A program made the position numbers and the translations under genes. Below the pieces are notes generated by a model. It was not told the origin of the DNA and ran no database searches. It saw only the letters and a program-made list of their open reading frames with translations. A stretch of 64,000 nucleotides of DNA, taken from Streptomyces sp. NBC_00287. Its GTDB lineage: Bacteria; Actinomycetota; Actinomycetes; Streptomycetales; Streptomycetaceae. Positions 9,340 to 18,738 of this stretch are shown here, piece after piece. How positions within the stretch are numbered: position 1 is the first letter of the stretch; each line of letters opens with the position of its first letter. The DNA lies in assembly GCF_036173105.1 (NCBI RefSeq), contig NZ_CP108053.1, positions 7,130,001 through 7,194,000 of the forward strand. The letters run 5' to 3'.

Positions 9340-9404
9340 CCCGTCCGGCGTTTGAGGACCAGGCCGTTCAGGCCGATACGGGGGTCTGGGGGCGCAGCCC
9401 CCAG
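9340..9404 (+). repeat. Dispersed Streptomyces intergenic repeat with its own hairpin
   Basis: Directly after the stop codon lies a segment beginning CCGTCCGGCGTTTGAGGA and ending in an 8-bp hairpin (9386-9393 with 9397-9404). From memory, closely similar segments occur many times between genes in Streptomyces genomes. It is followed by a second, longer hairpin. The origin is unknown; it may act as an extra terminator. Confidence 0.65.
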
Positions 9405-9410
9405 GAGCGA

Positions 9411-9458
9411 GAACGCCGGTGCCTCGCACACCAACTGGCATGCGAGGCACCGGCGTTC
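9411..9458. terminator. Bidirectional terminator between convergent genes
   Basis: A perfect 18-bp stem (9411-9428 with 9441-9458) closes a 12-nt loop. It sits between a plus-strand gene ending at 9339 and fadB on the minus strand ending at 9471, so it can serve both. Confidence 0.92.
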
Positions 9459-9470
9459 ACAGCGGAGCGC

Positions 9471-11597
9471 CTACGCGGGCACGGAAGCCACGCCCGGCGC
9501 CAGGAACTTCTTGCCGTTCACGCGCTCCGAGACACCCTCGCGGTCCAGGTACGGCGTGATGCCGCCCAGGTGGAAGGGCCAGCCGGCGCCCGTGATCAGG
9601 CACAGGTCGATGTCCTGGGCCTCGGCGACGACGCCCTCGTCGAGCATGAGCCCGATCTCCTGGGCGACGGCGTCCAGGACGCGCTCGCGGACCTGCTCCT
9701 CGGTCAGGACGACATCGCCCTGCTTCAGCAGCGCGGCGACCTCCGGGTCCAGCTCCGGCTTGCCGGAGTCGTACACGTAGAAGCCGCGCTTGCCCGCCTT
9801 GACGACGGCCGCGAGGTTCGGGGAGACCGTGAAGCGGTCCGGGAAGGCCCGGTTGAGGGTCTCCGAGACGTGCAGACCGATCGCCGGACCGACCAGCTCG
9901 AGCAGGACCAGCGGGGACATCGGCAGGCCCAGGGGCTCCACCGCCTTCTCCGCGACCTCGACCGAGGTGCCCTCGTCGATGACGTTCTGGATCTCGCCCA
10001 TGAAGCGGGTGAGGATGCGGTTCACGACGAACGCCGGGGCGTCCTTCACCAGAACCGCGGTCTTCTTCAGCTTCTTGGCGACGGCGAAGGCCGTGGCCAG
10101 CGAGGCGTCGTCGGTCTGCTCACCGCGGACGATCTCCAGCAGCGGCAGGATCGCGACCGGGTTGAAGAAGTGGAAGCCCACGACCCGCTCGGGGTTCTTC
10201 AGCTTCGACGCCATCTCCGAGACGGAGAGGGAGGAGGTGTTCGTCGCCAGGATCGCGTGCGCCGGGGCGACCGCCTCGACCTCCGCGAACACCTGCTGCT
10301 TGACGCCGATCTCCTCGAAGACGGCCTCGATGATGAAGTCGGCGTCGGAGAAGCCCTCGGCCTTGTCCAGCACACCGGTGACCAGGGCCTTGAGACGGTT
10401 GGCCTTGTCCTGGTTGATACGGCCCTTGCCGAGCAGCTTCTCGATCTCGGCGTGGACGTAGCCCACACCCTTGTCGACGCGCTCCTGGTCGATGTCGGTC
10501 AGCACGACCGGCACCTCGAGGCGGCGCAGGAAGAGCAGCGCGAGCTGGGAGGCCATCAGACCGGCGCCGACGACACCGACCTTGGTGACCGGGCGGGCCA
10601 GGTTCTTGTCCGGGGCACCGGCCGGACGCTTGCCGCGCTTCTGCACCAGGTTGAAGGCGTAGATGCCGGCGCGCAGTTCGCCACCCATGATCAGGTCGGC
10701 GAGGGCCTTGTCCTCGGCGTCGTAACCCTGCTGCAGGTCGCCGTTCTTGGCGGCGGCGATGATGTCCAGGGCACGGTAGGCGGCCGGAGCGGCACCGTGC
10801 ACCTTGGAGTCCGCGATGAAGCGGCCCTTGGCGACGGCCTGGTCCCAGGCCTCACCGCGGTCGATGACCGGGCGCTCGACCTCGACGTCGCCCTTCAGCA
10901 CCTGGGCGGTCCAGATCAGCGACTGCTCCAGGAAGTCGGCGCCCTCGAAGATGGCGTCGGCGATGCCCAGGTCGAAGACCTGCTGGCCCTTGAGCTGCTT
11001 GTTCTGGTTGAGGCTGTTCTCGATGATCACCGAGACGGCCTTGTCGGCGCCGATCAGGTTCGGCAGGATCGTGCAGCCGCCCCAGCCGGGGACCAGACCG
11101 AGGAAGACCTCGGGGAGCGAGAAGGCCGGGAGGGCCTTGGAGACGGTCCGGTACTTGCAGTGCAGACCGACCTCGACGCCGCCGCCCATGGCCGCGCCGT
11201 TGTAGTACGCGAAGGTCGGCACCGCGAGGCCCGCGAGGCGCTTGAAGACCTCGTGGCCGCCCTTGCCGATGGCGAGCGCGTCGTCGTGGTTCTTCAGCAG
11301 CTCGACGCCCTTGAGGTCGGCGCCGACCGCGAAGATGAACGGCTTGCCGGTGACTCCGACGCCGACGATGTCGCCGTCCGCGGCCTCCTTCTCGACCTGG
11401 TCGATGGCGGCGTTGAGGTTCGCCAGCGACTGCGGTCCGAAGGTGGTCGGCTTGGTGTGGTCGAAGCCGTTGTCCAGCGTGATGAGCGCGAAGCGCCCGG
11501 CGCCGTACGGCAGGTCGAGGTGGCGTACGTGCGCCGACGTCACGACCTCGTCGGGGAACAGCTCGGCCGCGCCCTTCAGGAGTTCAGCGGTGCTCAC
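9471..11597 (-). CDS. fadB: Fatty-acid oxidation complex alpha subunit (enoyl-CoA hydratase / 3-hydroxyacyl-CoA dehydrogenase)
   Basis: This 708-residue bifunctional enzyme carries two steps of fatty-acid beta-oxidation. The N-terminal crotonase domain shows the oxyanion loop AVGADLKG and the catalytic-Glu strand PEVFLGLVPGWGG. A Rossmann domain follows with VGVVGAGLMASQLA, then ATNTSSLSV and the HFFNP motif of hydroxyacyl-CoA dehydrogenases, and two C-terminal helical domains. GTG 11597 was chosen because it overlaps the thiolase stop by 4 bp and has a GGAGG upstream. With fadA it forms the trifunctional complex. Confidence 0.95.
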   Translation of the reverse strand: MSTAELLKGAAELFPDEVVTSAHVRHLDLPYGAGRFALITLDNGFDHTKPTTFGPQSLANLNAAIDQVEKEAADGDIVGVGVTGKPFIFAVGADLKGVELLKNHDDALAIGKGGHEVFKRLAGLAVPTFAYYNGAAMGGGVEVGLHCKYRTVSKALPAFSLPEVFLGLVPGWGGCTILPNLIGADKAVSVIIENSLNQNKQLKGQQVFDLGIADAIFEGADFLEQSLIWTAQVLKGDVEVERPVIDRGEAWDQAVAKGRFIADSKVHGAAPAAYRALDIIAAAKNGDLQQGYDAEDKALADLIMGGELRAGIYAFNLVQKRGKRPAGAPDKNLARPVTKVGVVGAGLMASQLALLFLRRLEVPVVLTDIDQERVDKGVGYVHAEIEKLLGKGRINQDKANRLKALVTGVLDKAEGFSDADFIIEAVFEEIGVKQQVFAEVEAVAPAHAILATNTSSLSVSEMASKLKNPERVVGFHFFNPVAILPLLEIVRGEQTDDASLATAFAVAKKLKKTAVLVKDAPAFVVNRILTRFMGEIQNVIDEGTSVEVAEKAVEPLGLPMSPLVLLELVGPAIGLHVSETLNRAFPDRFTVSPNLAAVVKAGKRGFYVYDSGKPELDPEVAALLKQGDVVLTEEQVRERVLDAVAQEIGLMLDEGVVAEAQDIDLCLITGAGWPFHLGGITPYLDREGVSERVNGKKFLAPGVASVPA

Positions 11598-12820
11598 TTG
11601 TTGCCTCCGGCGTCCTTGTGGTGCGGGTTCTCCCAGATCACCGTGGCGCCCATGCCGAAGCCGACGCACATGGTGGTGAGGCCGTAACGGACCTCCGGCT
11701 GCTCCTCGAACTGGCGGGCCAGCTGCGTCATCAGACGGACGCCGGAGGAGGCGAGCGGGTGACCGTAGGCGATGGCGCCGCCGTACTGGTTGACGCGCGC
11801 GTCGTCGTCCGCGATGCCGTAGTGCTCCAGGAAGGCGAGCACCTGGACCGCGAAGGCCTCGTTGATCTCGAAGAGGTTGATGTCCTCGATCGACAGGCCC
11901 GCCTTGGCGAGAGCCTTCTCGGTCGCCGGGATCGGGCCGTAGCCCATGACCTCCGGCTCGACGCCCGCGAAGGCGTAGGAGACCAGGCGCATCTTCACCG
12001 GGAGGTTGTTCTCCCGGGCGAAGTCCTCGGACGCGATGATCGACGCGGTGGCGCCGTCGTTCAGACCGGCCGCGTTACCGGCGGTGACCCGGCCGTGGAC
12101 GCGGAACGGGGTCTTGAGGCCGGAGAGGTTCTCCAGCGTCGTACCCGGGCGCATCGGCTCGTCGGCGGTGACCAGGCCCCAGCCCGTCTCACCGGCCTCC
12201 GGGTTGGTGCGGCGCACCGAGACCGGCACCAGGTCGGCCTGGATCTTGCCGTTGGCGTACGCCTTCGCGGCCTTCTCCTGCGAGCGCACGGCGTACTCGT
12301 CGGCGCGCTGCTTGGTGATGGTCGGGTAGCGGTCGTGCAGGTTCTCGGCGGTCATGCCCATGAACAGGGCGGACTCGTCGACCAGCTTCTCGCTGACGAA
12401 CCGCGGGTTCGGGTCGACGCCCTCGCCCATCGGGTGGCGGCCCATGTGCTCGACACCACCGGCGATGACGGCGTCGTAGGCACCGAAGGCGATCGAACCG
12501 GCGACGGACGTCACGGCGGTCAGCGCGCCGGCGCACATCCGGTCGATCGAGTAGCCGGGCACCGACTGCGGCAGACCCGCGAGGATGCCGGCCGTGCGGC
12601 CGAGGGTGAGGCCCTGGTCACCGATCTGCGTGGTCGCGGCGATGGCGACCTCGTCGATCTGCTTGGGGTCGAGACCGGGGTTGCGGCGCAGCAGCTCCCG
12701 GATCGCCTTCACGACAAGGTCGTCGGCACGGGTCTCGTGGTAGATGCCCTTCGGGCCCGCCTTGCCGAACGGGGTGCGGACGCCGTCGACGAAGACGACG
12801 TCCCTGACGGTACGAGGCAC
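11594..12820 (-). CDS. fadA: Acetyl-CoA acyltransferase (thiolase)
   Basis: This 408-residue thiolase cleaves 3-ketoacyl-CoA, the last step of beta-oxidation. The nucleophilic Cys sits in DRMCAGALTAV, the catalytic NEAFAVQ and GHPLASSG (His) motifs follow, and the second Cys lies in TMCVGFGMG near the C-terminus. GTG 12820 has a GGAGGAG Shine-Dalgarno about 7 bases upstream. It is the first gene of a two-gene operon with fadB; the stop and the fadB start overlap as GTGA. A near-palindrome about 75 bases upstream may be an operator. Confidence 0.95.
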   Translation of the reverse strand: MPRTVRDVVFVDGVRTPFGKAGPKGIYHETRADDLVVKAIRELLRRNPGLDPKQIDEVAIAATTQIGDQGLTLGRTAGILAGLPQSVPGYSIDRMCAGALTAVTSVAGSIAFGAYDAVIAGGVEHMGRHPMGEGVDPNPRFVSEKLVDESALFMGMTAENLHDRYPTITKQRADEYAVRSQEKAAKAYANGKIQADLVPVSVRRTNPEAGETGWGLVTADEPMRPGTTLENLSGLKTPFRVHGRVTAGNAAGLNDGATASIIASEDFARENNLPVKMRLVSYAFAGVEPEVMGYGPIPATEKALAKAGLSIEDINLFEINEAFAVQVLAFLEHYGIADDDARVNQYGGAIAYGHPLASSGVRLMTQLARQFEEQPEVRYGLTTMCVGFGMGATVIWENPHHKDAGGNK

Positions 12821-12893
12821 GATGGCTCTCCTCCAGGGTGCGGGACTGCACTGCTGCGGCACGCATGCACTGAGCGCGCGCTTACGACCATGC

Positions 12894-12905
12894 TACTTAT
12901 GAGTA
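12894..12905. promoter_or_regulatory. Near-palindrome upstream of fadAB, candidate operator
   Basis: TACTTATGAGTA pairs 5 of 6 positions across its centre and is AT-rich compared with its surroundings. It is flanked by GCTAC at 12892-12896 and its complement GTAGC at 12908-12912. It lies 75-85 bases before the fadA start. The regulator is unknown; a TetR-family fatty-acid regulator would be a usual guess. Confidence 0.4.
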
Positions 12906-12943
12906 ACGTAGCTGCACAGTCCCGCAGGACCAAGCGGTGAAGG

Positions 12944-13975
12944 TCACACCCCGGGGGGTGCCGTCGAACCGCGTGGGGTGAGGACCGGGGTCGGTACGGG
13001 ATGGGAGCCGGGCCCGTCCCCCGTGATCACCCCGAACAGGGTCCGAGCCACCTCCGCCCCGAACCCGTGCACGTCATGACTCATCGCGGACAGCGTCGGA
13101 TGCGTGAGCCGGCACAGCTGAGAGTCGTCCCAGGCCAGCAGGGACACGTCGGCCGGGACCCGGAGCCCCATCTCCGCCGCCACCGACAGTCCCGCCACGG
13201 CCATGATGTCGTTGTCGTACACGATCGCCGTCGGCCGGTCCGGCGCCGCCGCCGCCGTCAGCAGGGACCTGGTCGCCCGCGCACCCGCGTCCCCGGAGAA
13301 ATCCGTCGCCACCTGCCACGCCCCGGCCAGCGCCAGCGTCCGCGACGCCTCGTCGAAGGCCGCCGTACGGATCGCCGTGTGCCCCAGCGCCGCCGCACCC
13401 CCCACCCGGGCGATCCTCCGATGCCCGAGCGCCGCCAGATACCGCACGGCCTCCGTCACGGCCGTGGCGTCGTCGGTCCACACCGACGTCAGCCCGCCGG
13501 TCAGCGACGGATGTCCTACGGCGACCACCGGCATCCCCAGCCGCTCCACGGCCGCCACCCGGGGATCGTCCGCCCGGAAGTCGACGAGGATCGAGCCGCC
13601 GATCTGCCGCCCTCGCCACCACGTCTCCTGGATCCCGACCTCCTCCTCCACATTCCGCACCAGCCGCAGCAGCAGCGAGCAGGACTGCTCGGTCAGCACG
13701 CTCTCCACGCCCGAGACGAACTCCATGTAGAAGGGTTCGAGCCCGAGCTGCTTGGCGGGCCGGCAGATCGCGAGGCCCACGACATCGACCCGCGCCCCCG
13801 CCAGCGACCGCGCGGTGAGGCTGGGCGCCCAGCCCAGCTCGCGGGCGGCCCGGAAGATCCGGTCCCGGGTCGCCTCGGAGAGTCCCGGCTTGTGGTTGAA
13901 GGCGAGGGACACGGCACCCTTGGACACCCCGGCACGTGCGGCGACGTCCTTGATGGTGACGCGATCAGTGGTCAT
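12944..13975 (-). CDS. LacI-family transcriptional regulator of the beta-mannoside module
   Basis: The 343-residue repressor has an N-terminal helix-turn-helix with hinge (VTIKDVAARAGVSKGAVSLAFN, residues 6-27, then LGWAPSLTARSLAG). A periplasmic-binding-protein-like sensor domain follows, with WTDDATAVTEAVRYL and DVSLLAWDDSQLCRL. The start overlaps the beta-mannosidase stop by 4 bp, so both are co-transcribed. LacI members of this sort usually repress the neighbouring uptake and hydrolase genes until the sugar binds. The ligand is inferred to be a manno-oligosaccharide. Confidence 0.9.
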   Translation of the reverse strand: MTTDRVTIKDVAARAGVSKGAVSLAFNHKPGLSEATRDRIFRAARELGWAPSLTARSLAGARVDVVGLAICRPAKQLGLEPFYMEFVSGVESVLTEQSCSLLLRLVRNVEEEVGIQETWWRGRQIGGSILVDFRADDPRVAAVERLGMPVVAVGHPSLTGGLTSVWTDDATAVTEAVRYLAALGHRRIARVGGAAALGHTAIRTAAFDEASRTLALAGAWQVATDFSGDAGARATRSLLTAAAAPDRPTAIVYDNDIMAVAGLSVAAEMGLRVPADVSLLAWDDSQLCRLTHPTLSAMSHDVHGFGAEVARTLFGVITGDGPGSHPVPTPVLTPRGSTAPPGV

Positions 13976-16350
13976 CGGGATGGCTCCACGCAGTACAGGG
14001 CCGAACGGGCGGTCTCCGGATCCGGAGTCTCCCAGCCCCGCACCCCGATGGTCACCTCTTCGCCGGGCAGCAGCGTGACCAGCCCCCGATCCGCCCGGGC
14101 CCCGGGGTCCAGCCGATCGGCCTGCAGCAGCAGATCCCGTACGAGGGTCAGGGCCGTCACGCGTACTCCGTCCGGCACGATCTGGACCTCGAACTCCGGC
14201 CGGGGATAAGGGATTTCCCGGTCAGGGGCGGGGAAGTGCAGCGCCCGCAGCCCGTCGGCGTCGGCGACCAGGAACTCCTTGGGACCGGCCGGCTCCAGAT
14301 CCCGGTCCACGCCGACGAGCGCCACGGTCCGCCCCTCGGCCGTGAACCGAGAGCGACCCTCGCCGATGACGACCCCCTCGACGGACATCCGGCGCAACCG
14401 CACCGCCCCCGCCCACACCTCGGCCCCCTGATTGACGGCGGCCAACACCAGCCCCCGCTCCTGCACTTGAAGCGTCAGTAGCCGGTCCGCGTACAGCCGC
14501 CGCAGCTCGTGATAGAGCGGCTTCTCCCGCCCGTCCCCGTCGATCGCGGCCCAAGAGGTCACCGGCCAGCAGTCGTTGAGCTGCCACAGGACCGTGCCCG
14601 CGCATACCGGCCAGTGCGAGCGCCAGTGCTCGATCCCGGTGGCGACCGCACGGGCCTGATTGACCTGGGTGAGGTAGTGCCAGCGGTCGAAGTCCCCCTG
14701 GGGGAAGGCGAAATGCCGCTCAAGACCGCGCCGCAGCTTGCCATTGCCGTCGTCCGCCTTCTGGTGGTGCAGCATGCCGGGGGAGTCGGCCGCGAGCTCC
14801 TCACCCGGCAGTGCCCGCCGCAGCGTCGCGTACGCGGGCGGCGCCTGCCAGCCGAACTCGGCCATGAACCGCGGCACATCGGCCCGGTACTCCGCGTAGT
14901 CCTCCCGGTTCCACACCTCCCACGAGTGATGCGTCCCGTGCGCCGGATCGTTCGGATGCCGCTCCCAGCTCCCCGACCAGGGACTGCCCGCCGCATAGGG
15001 CCGCGTCGGATCCAACTCGGCCACCACACGCGGGAGTAGGCCCAGGTAATACCCCTCGCCCCAGGACTCACCGGCCAGTCGCCGCTCCCACCCCCAGTCC
15101 CTGAAGCCCCACAGGTTCTCGTTGTTGCCGTTCCACAGCACCAGCGAGGGGTGCGGCATCAGCCGTACGACGTTCTCGCGGGCCTCGGCCTCGACCTCCC
15201 CGCGCAGCGGCTGCTCCTCGGGGTAGGCGGCGCAGGCGAAGGGGAAGTCCTGCCAGACCAGCAGCCCCAACTCGTCGCAGGCGTCGTAGAAGTCCTCGCT
15301 CTCATAGATCCCGCCGCCCCAGACCCGCACCAGGTCCACGCCCGCGTCCGCCGCCTGCCCGAGGCGCTCCCGGTACCGGGCACGCGTCACCCGGGACGGG
15401 AAGACATCGTCCGGGATCCAGTTGACCCCCCGCGCGAAGAGCCGTTCGCCATTGACGACGAAGGTGAAGCCGGTGCCGTGTTCGTCCGCCGACCGGTCCA
15501 GCTCCACGCTCCGGAAGCCGATCCGCCGACGCCACACATCCAGCGGCTCGTCCCCGTGCAGCAGCCTCAACTCGACGTCGTACAGCGGCTGTTCACCGTA
15601 GCCGCGCGGCCACCACAGCCGCGGCGACGGCACCTCAAGACGTACGACCCCCTGCGTGCCGTCGATCGAGGCGCGCGCCCGCACTCCGCCGACCGTCGCT
15701 TCGATGGTCAGCGGCGCCTCGACCCGGGTCCGCTCGACATCGACGGCCAACTCCACACGCCCCACGCCCTGTTCGACGGTCACCAGCGGACGTACCCGGG
15801 CGATCCTGGCCGTCGACCAGTGCTCCAGACGCACCGGCCGCCAGATCCCCGCCGTGACCAGGGTCGGCCCCCAGTCCCAGCCGAAGGAGCAGGCCATCTT
15901 GCGCACGTACTGGAAGGGTTCGGCGTAGGCGGCGGGCCGCTCACCCAGCTTCCCGCGCACGGCCTCGGCCTCGGCGTACGCGGAGGCGAACCGTACGGAC
16001 AGCCGCCCGCTCAGGCCGGTCACGTCGAACCGGTGGGAGCGGTGCATGTTGCGGGTGCGGCCCAACAGCCGCCCGTCCAGCCGGATTTCCGCGACCGTGT
16101 CGAGGCCGTCGAAGACGAGGTCGGTCTGCTCGTGTCCCGAGGCCGCGTGCAGGTCCCGCTCGTAGGTCCAGTCCCGCCGGCCCACCCAGGCGACCTCGGT
16201 CTCGTTCCGTCCGAGAAAGGGGTCCGGGATCACTCCGGCCGCCAGCAGATCGGTGTGCACGCACCCCGGCACCGCGGCCGGAACCTCCGCCGCAGTGCTT
16301 CCCGGGGTCCGCAGGATCCATCCCTCGCCCAGCGGTGTGGCCTCCAGCAT
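13972..16350 (-). CDS. GH2 beta-mannosidase
   Basis: This 792-residue glycoside hydrolase family 2 enzyme should remove terminal beta-mannose from manno-oligosaccharides in the cytoplasm, as no signal peptide is present. It has the N-terminal jelly-roll domain (DLVFDGLDTVAEIRLDG), an Ig-like domain, and a TIM barrel with VRVWGGGIYESEDFYDACDE. The acid/base is Glu411 in NGNNENLW and the nucleophile is Glu498 in FMAEFGWQ. ATG 16350 was preferred over GTG 16356 because GGGAG lies 5 bases before it. It leads an operon with the LacI gene and is divergent from the importer operon. A beta-galactosidase or exo-glucosaminidase activity is less likely given the NEN motif. Confidence 0.88.
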   Translation of the reverse strand: MLEATPLGEGWILRTPGSTAAEVPAAVPGCVHTDLLAAGVIPDPFLGRNETEVAWVGRRDWTYERDLHAASGHEQTDLVFDGLDTVAEIRLDGRLLGRTRNMHRSHRFDVTGLSGRLSVRFASAYAEAEAVRGKLGERPAAYAEPFQYVRKMACSFGWDWGPTLVTAGIWRPVRLEHWSTARIARVRPLVTVEQGVGRVELAVDVERTRVEAPLTIEATVGGVRARASIDGTQGVVRLEVPSPRLWWPRGYGEQPLYDVELRLLHGDEPLDVWRRRIGFRSVELDRSADEHGTGFTFVVNGERLFARGVNWIPDDVFPSRVTRARYRERLGQAADAGVDLVRVWGGGIYESEDFYDACDELGLLVWQDFPFACAAYPEEQPLRGEVEAEARENVVRLMPHPSLVLWNGNNENLWGFRDWGWERRLAGESWGEGYYLGLLPRVVAELDPTRPYAAGSPWSGSWERHPNDPAHGTHHSWEVWNREDYAEYRADVPRFMAEFGWQAPPAYATLRRALPGEELAADSPGMLHHQKADDGNGKLRRGLERHFAFPQGDFDRWHYLTQVNQARAVATGIEHWRSHWPVCAGTVLWQLNDCWPVTSWAAIDGDGREKPLYHELRRLYADRLLTLQVQERGLVLAAVNQGAEVWAGAVRLRRMSVEGVVIGEGRSRFTAEGRTVALVGVDRDLEPAGPKEFLVADADGLRALHFPAPDREIPYPRPEFEVQIVPDGVRVTALTLVRDLLLQADRLDPGARADRGLVTLLPGEEVTIGVRGWETPDPETARSALYCVEPSR

Positions 16351-16501
16351 ACGCACTCCCTAAACCGGTCAACCCCAGTGCGGGGCAAGTTTTTGGCGTC
16401 GTTGGCGGGATAGGGACTTTACCGGTCGAGAAAGCGCTGTCAGAGTTCCGAACCAGCCAACCCGCAAGTGCTCGTCCGTCTCGTGAACGGAGCTGATGCA
16501 C
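16351..16501. promoter_or_regulatory. Divergent control region with candidate LacI-type operators
   Basis: Two ACCGGT cores lie at 16364-16369 (within TAAACCGGTCAA) and 16421-16426 (within TTTACCGGTCGA). LacI-family operators often have such an AACCGGTT centre. A further imperfect palindrome GAAAGCGCTGTC lies at 16430-16441. The first core is 14 bases from the mannosidase start, the others between both operons, so one repressor could control both directions. No experimentally known site is matched. Confidence 0.5.
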
Positions 16502-17803
16502 ATGTACCGCCGTACAGTCCTCGCCATGGTCACGGGTGCCGCCCTGCTGCTCTCGGCGTGCACCGGCACCGGAGGCTCGTCGAAGGGGGCGGACGCCAAG
16601 GCGCCCACCGACCCGGCCAAGGTCAGCGGAACCATCAAGGTCCTCACCGTCCGTACCGACCTCGTGCAGGACGGCACGATGGACAAGTACGCCGCCGAGT
16701 TCAACAAGACCTATCCGAAGGTCAAGGTCGAGTTCGAGGCGCTCACCAACTACGAGTCCGAAGTCAAGATCCGTATGAACACGGAGAACTACGGCGACGT
16801 CCTGCTGATCCCCGCGGTGATCAAGAAGGCGGACTACCCCAAGTTCTTCGCCTCGCTGGGCACCGTCGAGGAGCGCAGCGAGAAGTACCGCTTCACCGAC
16901 TTCACCACCGTCGACGGCAAGGTCTACGGCCAGAGCCCGGTCGGTGTGACCCCCGGCTTCATCTACAACAAGAGGGTCTGGCGGGAGGCCGGCGTCACCG
17001 AATGGCCCACCACTCCGGCCGAGTTCCTCACCGCGCTGAAGGCCATCAAGGACAAGACCGACGCCGTCCCGTACTACACCAATTTCGCCGCCGGCTGGAC
17101 GCTGACCTCGTGGACGTACGTCAACGGCTCGGTGCACTGCGATCCGGGGGCCACCACCAAGCTGGCGGAGGGCGACCCCTGGGCCGAGGACGCCGATCTG
17201 CGCGTCGGTGACACCCTGCTGCACGACATCGTCGAGCAGGGCTTGGCCGAGAAGGACCCGACCACCACCAACTGGGAGGAGTCCAAGCCCCGTACGGCCA
17301 AGGGCGAGATCGCCACCCAGTGGCTCGGCACCTGGGCGATCGTCCAGTTCCAGGACGCCGCGAAGAAGGCCGGCGTGAACCCCGTCGACATCGGCTTCAT
17401 GCCCTTCCCGGCCCAGACGGACGGCAAGTTCTGCGCCCCGGTCGCCCCGGACTACAACCAGGCCGTCAACGTCCACTCCAAGCACAAGGACGCGGCCCGC
17501 GCCTGGATCGACTGGTTCACCGACAAGTCCGGCTACGACAAGGACAATCTGGCGATCTCCCCGCTCAAGAACGCCCCGCTCCCCGCGGTGATGCAGCCCT
17601 ACGAGGACGCGGGCGTGAAGTTCATCGAGGTGGACGACTCCAAGGGCGCCCAGGTCAAGCAGATCGACAACCAGTCGGAGACCGGCATCTACGCCCCCGA
17701 GTACCGCCAGAAGCTGGTGGACCTCGCCCGGGGCGCCACGAAGGGCAGCCTCGACGACTTCTTCGCCGACCTCAGTGAGCGGTGGACCGAGGCGCAGCGC
17801 TGA
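16502..17803 (+). CDS. Sugar ABC transporter substrate-binding lipoprotein
   Basis: The 433-residue protein starts with RRTVLAMVTGAALLLSACTG, a lipoprotein signal with lipobox LSAC. The mature part has the family-1 solute-binding pattern: TIKVLTVRTD, YAAEFNKTYPKVKVEFEAL, and a late W-rich segment (WIDWFTDKSGY). ATG 16502 was chosen because GGAG lies 9 bases upstream; ATG 16496 is too close. It is the first gene of a three-gene importer operon divergent from the mannosidase, so it probably binds beta-manno-oligosaccharides. Confidence 0.9.
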   Translation: MYRRTVLAMVTGAALLLSACTGTGGSSKGADAKAPTDPAKVSGTIKVLTVRTDLVQDGTMDKYAAEFNKTYPKVKVEFEALTNYESEVKIRMNTENYGDVLLIPAVIKKADYPKFFASLGTVEERSEKYRFTDFTTVDGKVYGQSPVGVTPGFIYNKRVWREAGVTEWPTTPAEFLTALKAIKDKTDAVPYYTNFAAGWTLTSWTYVNGSVHCDPGATTKLAEGDPWAEDADLRVGDTLLHDIVEQGLAEKDPTTTNWEESKPRTAKGEIATQWLGTWAIVQFQDAAKKAGVNPVDIGFMPFPAQTDGKFCAPVAPDYNQAVNVHSKHKDAARAWIDWFTDKSGYDKDNLAISPLKNAPLPAVMQPYEDAGVKFIEVDDSKGAQVKQIDNQSETGIYAPEYRQKLVDLARGATKGSLDDFFADLSERWTEAQR

Positions 17804-18738
17804 TGGCCGCCACCGCGCAGAAGGCGGTCGAACAGCCGGTCGCGGGGGCGGAGTCCGCCGCCCCCGCGCGGGCCCGCCGGTGGCGCGGCCTGACGCCGTG
17901 GCTGTTCCTGATCGCCCCGCTCACGCTGCTGATCGTCTTCACCTACGCACCGATCGCCAACATGGTCGCGTACAGCTTCACCGACTGGGACGGTGTGAGC
18001 CCCGAGCTGAACTACACGGGCGCCGACAACTACACGGAGATCTTCACCCGCGAGGATCTCTTCCGGGTGTTCTTCGTCAGCGGCTACTACCTCGCGGCCT
18101 CCGCCGTCCAGATCGCGGCCGCCCTCTACTTCGCGACGATCCTGAGCTTCAACGTCCGCTTCCGGAACTTCTTCAAGGGCGTGCTGTTCTTCCCGTATCT
18201 GATCAACGGGGTCGCGATCGGCTTTGTGTTCCTCTACTTCTTCCAGGACGGCGGCACCCTCGACTCGGTGCTCAGCCTGCTCGGCGTACACACCGACCAC
18301 GCCTGGCTCGGCACCTCGACCTCCGCCAACACCTCGCTCGCGGGCGTCTCGGTCTGGCGCTATCTGGGCCTGAACTTCGTGCTCTTCCTCGGCGCCATCC
18401 AGTCGATCCCCGGGGAGCTGTACGAGGCGGCCGAACTGGACGGTGCGAACCGCTGGCACCAGTTCCGCTACATCATCGCGCCGGGCATCAGGCCGGTGCT
18501 GAGCCTGACGGTCATCCTCTCGATCTCCGGCTCGCTGTCGGTCTTCGAGATCCCGTACATCATGACCGGCGGGGCGACCGGCACCGAGACCTTCGTCATC
18601 CAGACGGTGAACCTGGCCTTCCGCTTCAACAAGACGGGGCTCGCCTCGGCGGCCGCGGTCGTGCTGCTGCTGATCATCCTGCTGGTGACCTGGGTCCAGC
18701 GGCGCCTCGTCCCCGACGAGAGGGTGGACCTCGTATGA
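17803..18738 (+). CDS. Sugar ABC transporter permease, MalF-like
   Basis: The 311-residue protein has six hydrophobic segments after a 35-residue charged N-terminal tail. The EAA loop YEAAELDGANRWHQFRYI, which contacts the ATPase, is present. ATG 17803 shares its A with the stop of the preceding gene (TGATG). With the next gene it forms the heterodimeric channel. No ATP-binding gene is in the operon; Streptomyces importers of this class use the shared ATPase MsiK. Confidence 0.92.
   Translation: MAATAQKAVEQPVAGAESAAPARARRWRGLTPWLFLIAPLTLLIVFTYAPIANMVAYSFTDWDGVSPELNYTGADNYTEIFTREDLFRVFFVSGYYLAASAVQIAAALYFATILSFNVRFRNFFKGVLFFPYLINGVAIGFVFLYFFQDGGTLDSVLSLLGVHTDHAWLGTSTSANTSLAGVSVWRYLGLNFVLFLGAIQSIPGELYEAAELDGANRWHQFRYIIAPGIRPVLSLTVILSISGSLSVFEIPYIMTGGATGTETFVIQTVNLAFRFNKTGLASAAAVVLLLIILLVTWVQRRLVPDERVDLV

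Noticed and set aside
9171..11687. An 838-residue plus-strand frame opposite fadB
   Set aside because: It is the antisense shadow of fadB; no known motif, and it crosses the convergent terminator.
15941..17485. A 514-residue minus-strand frame opposite the mannoside-binding protein gene
   Set aside because: It is antisense to a lipoprotein gene with a complete signal and operon context.
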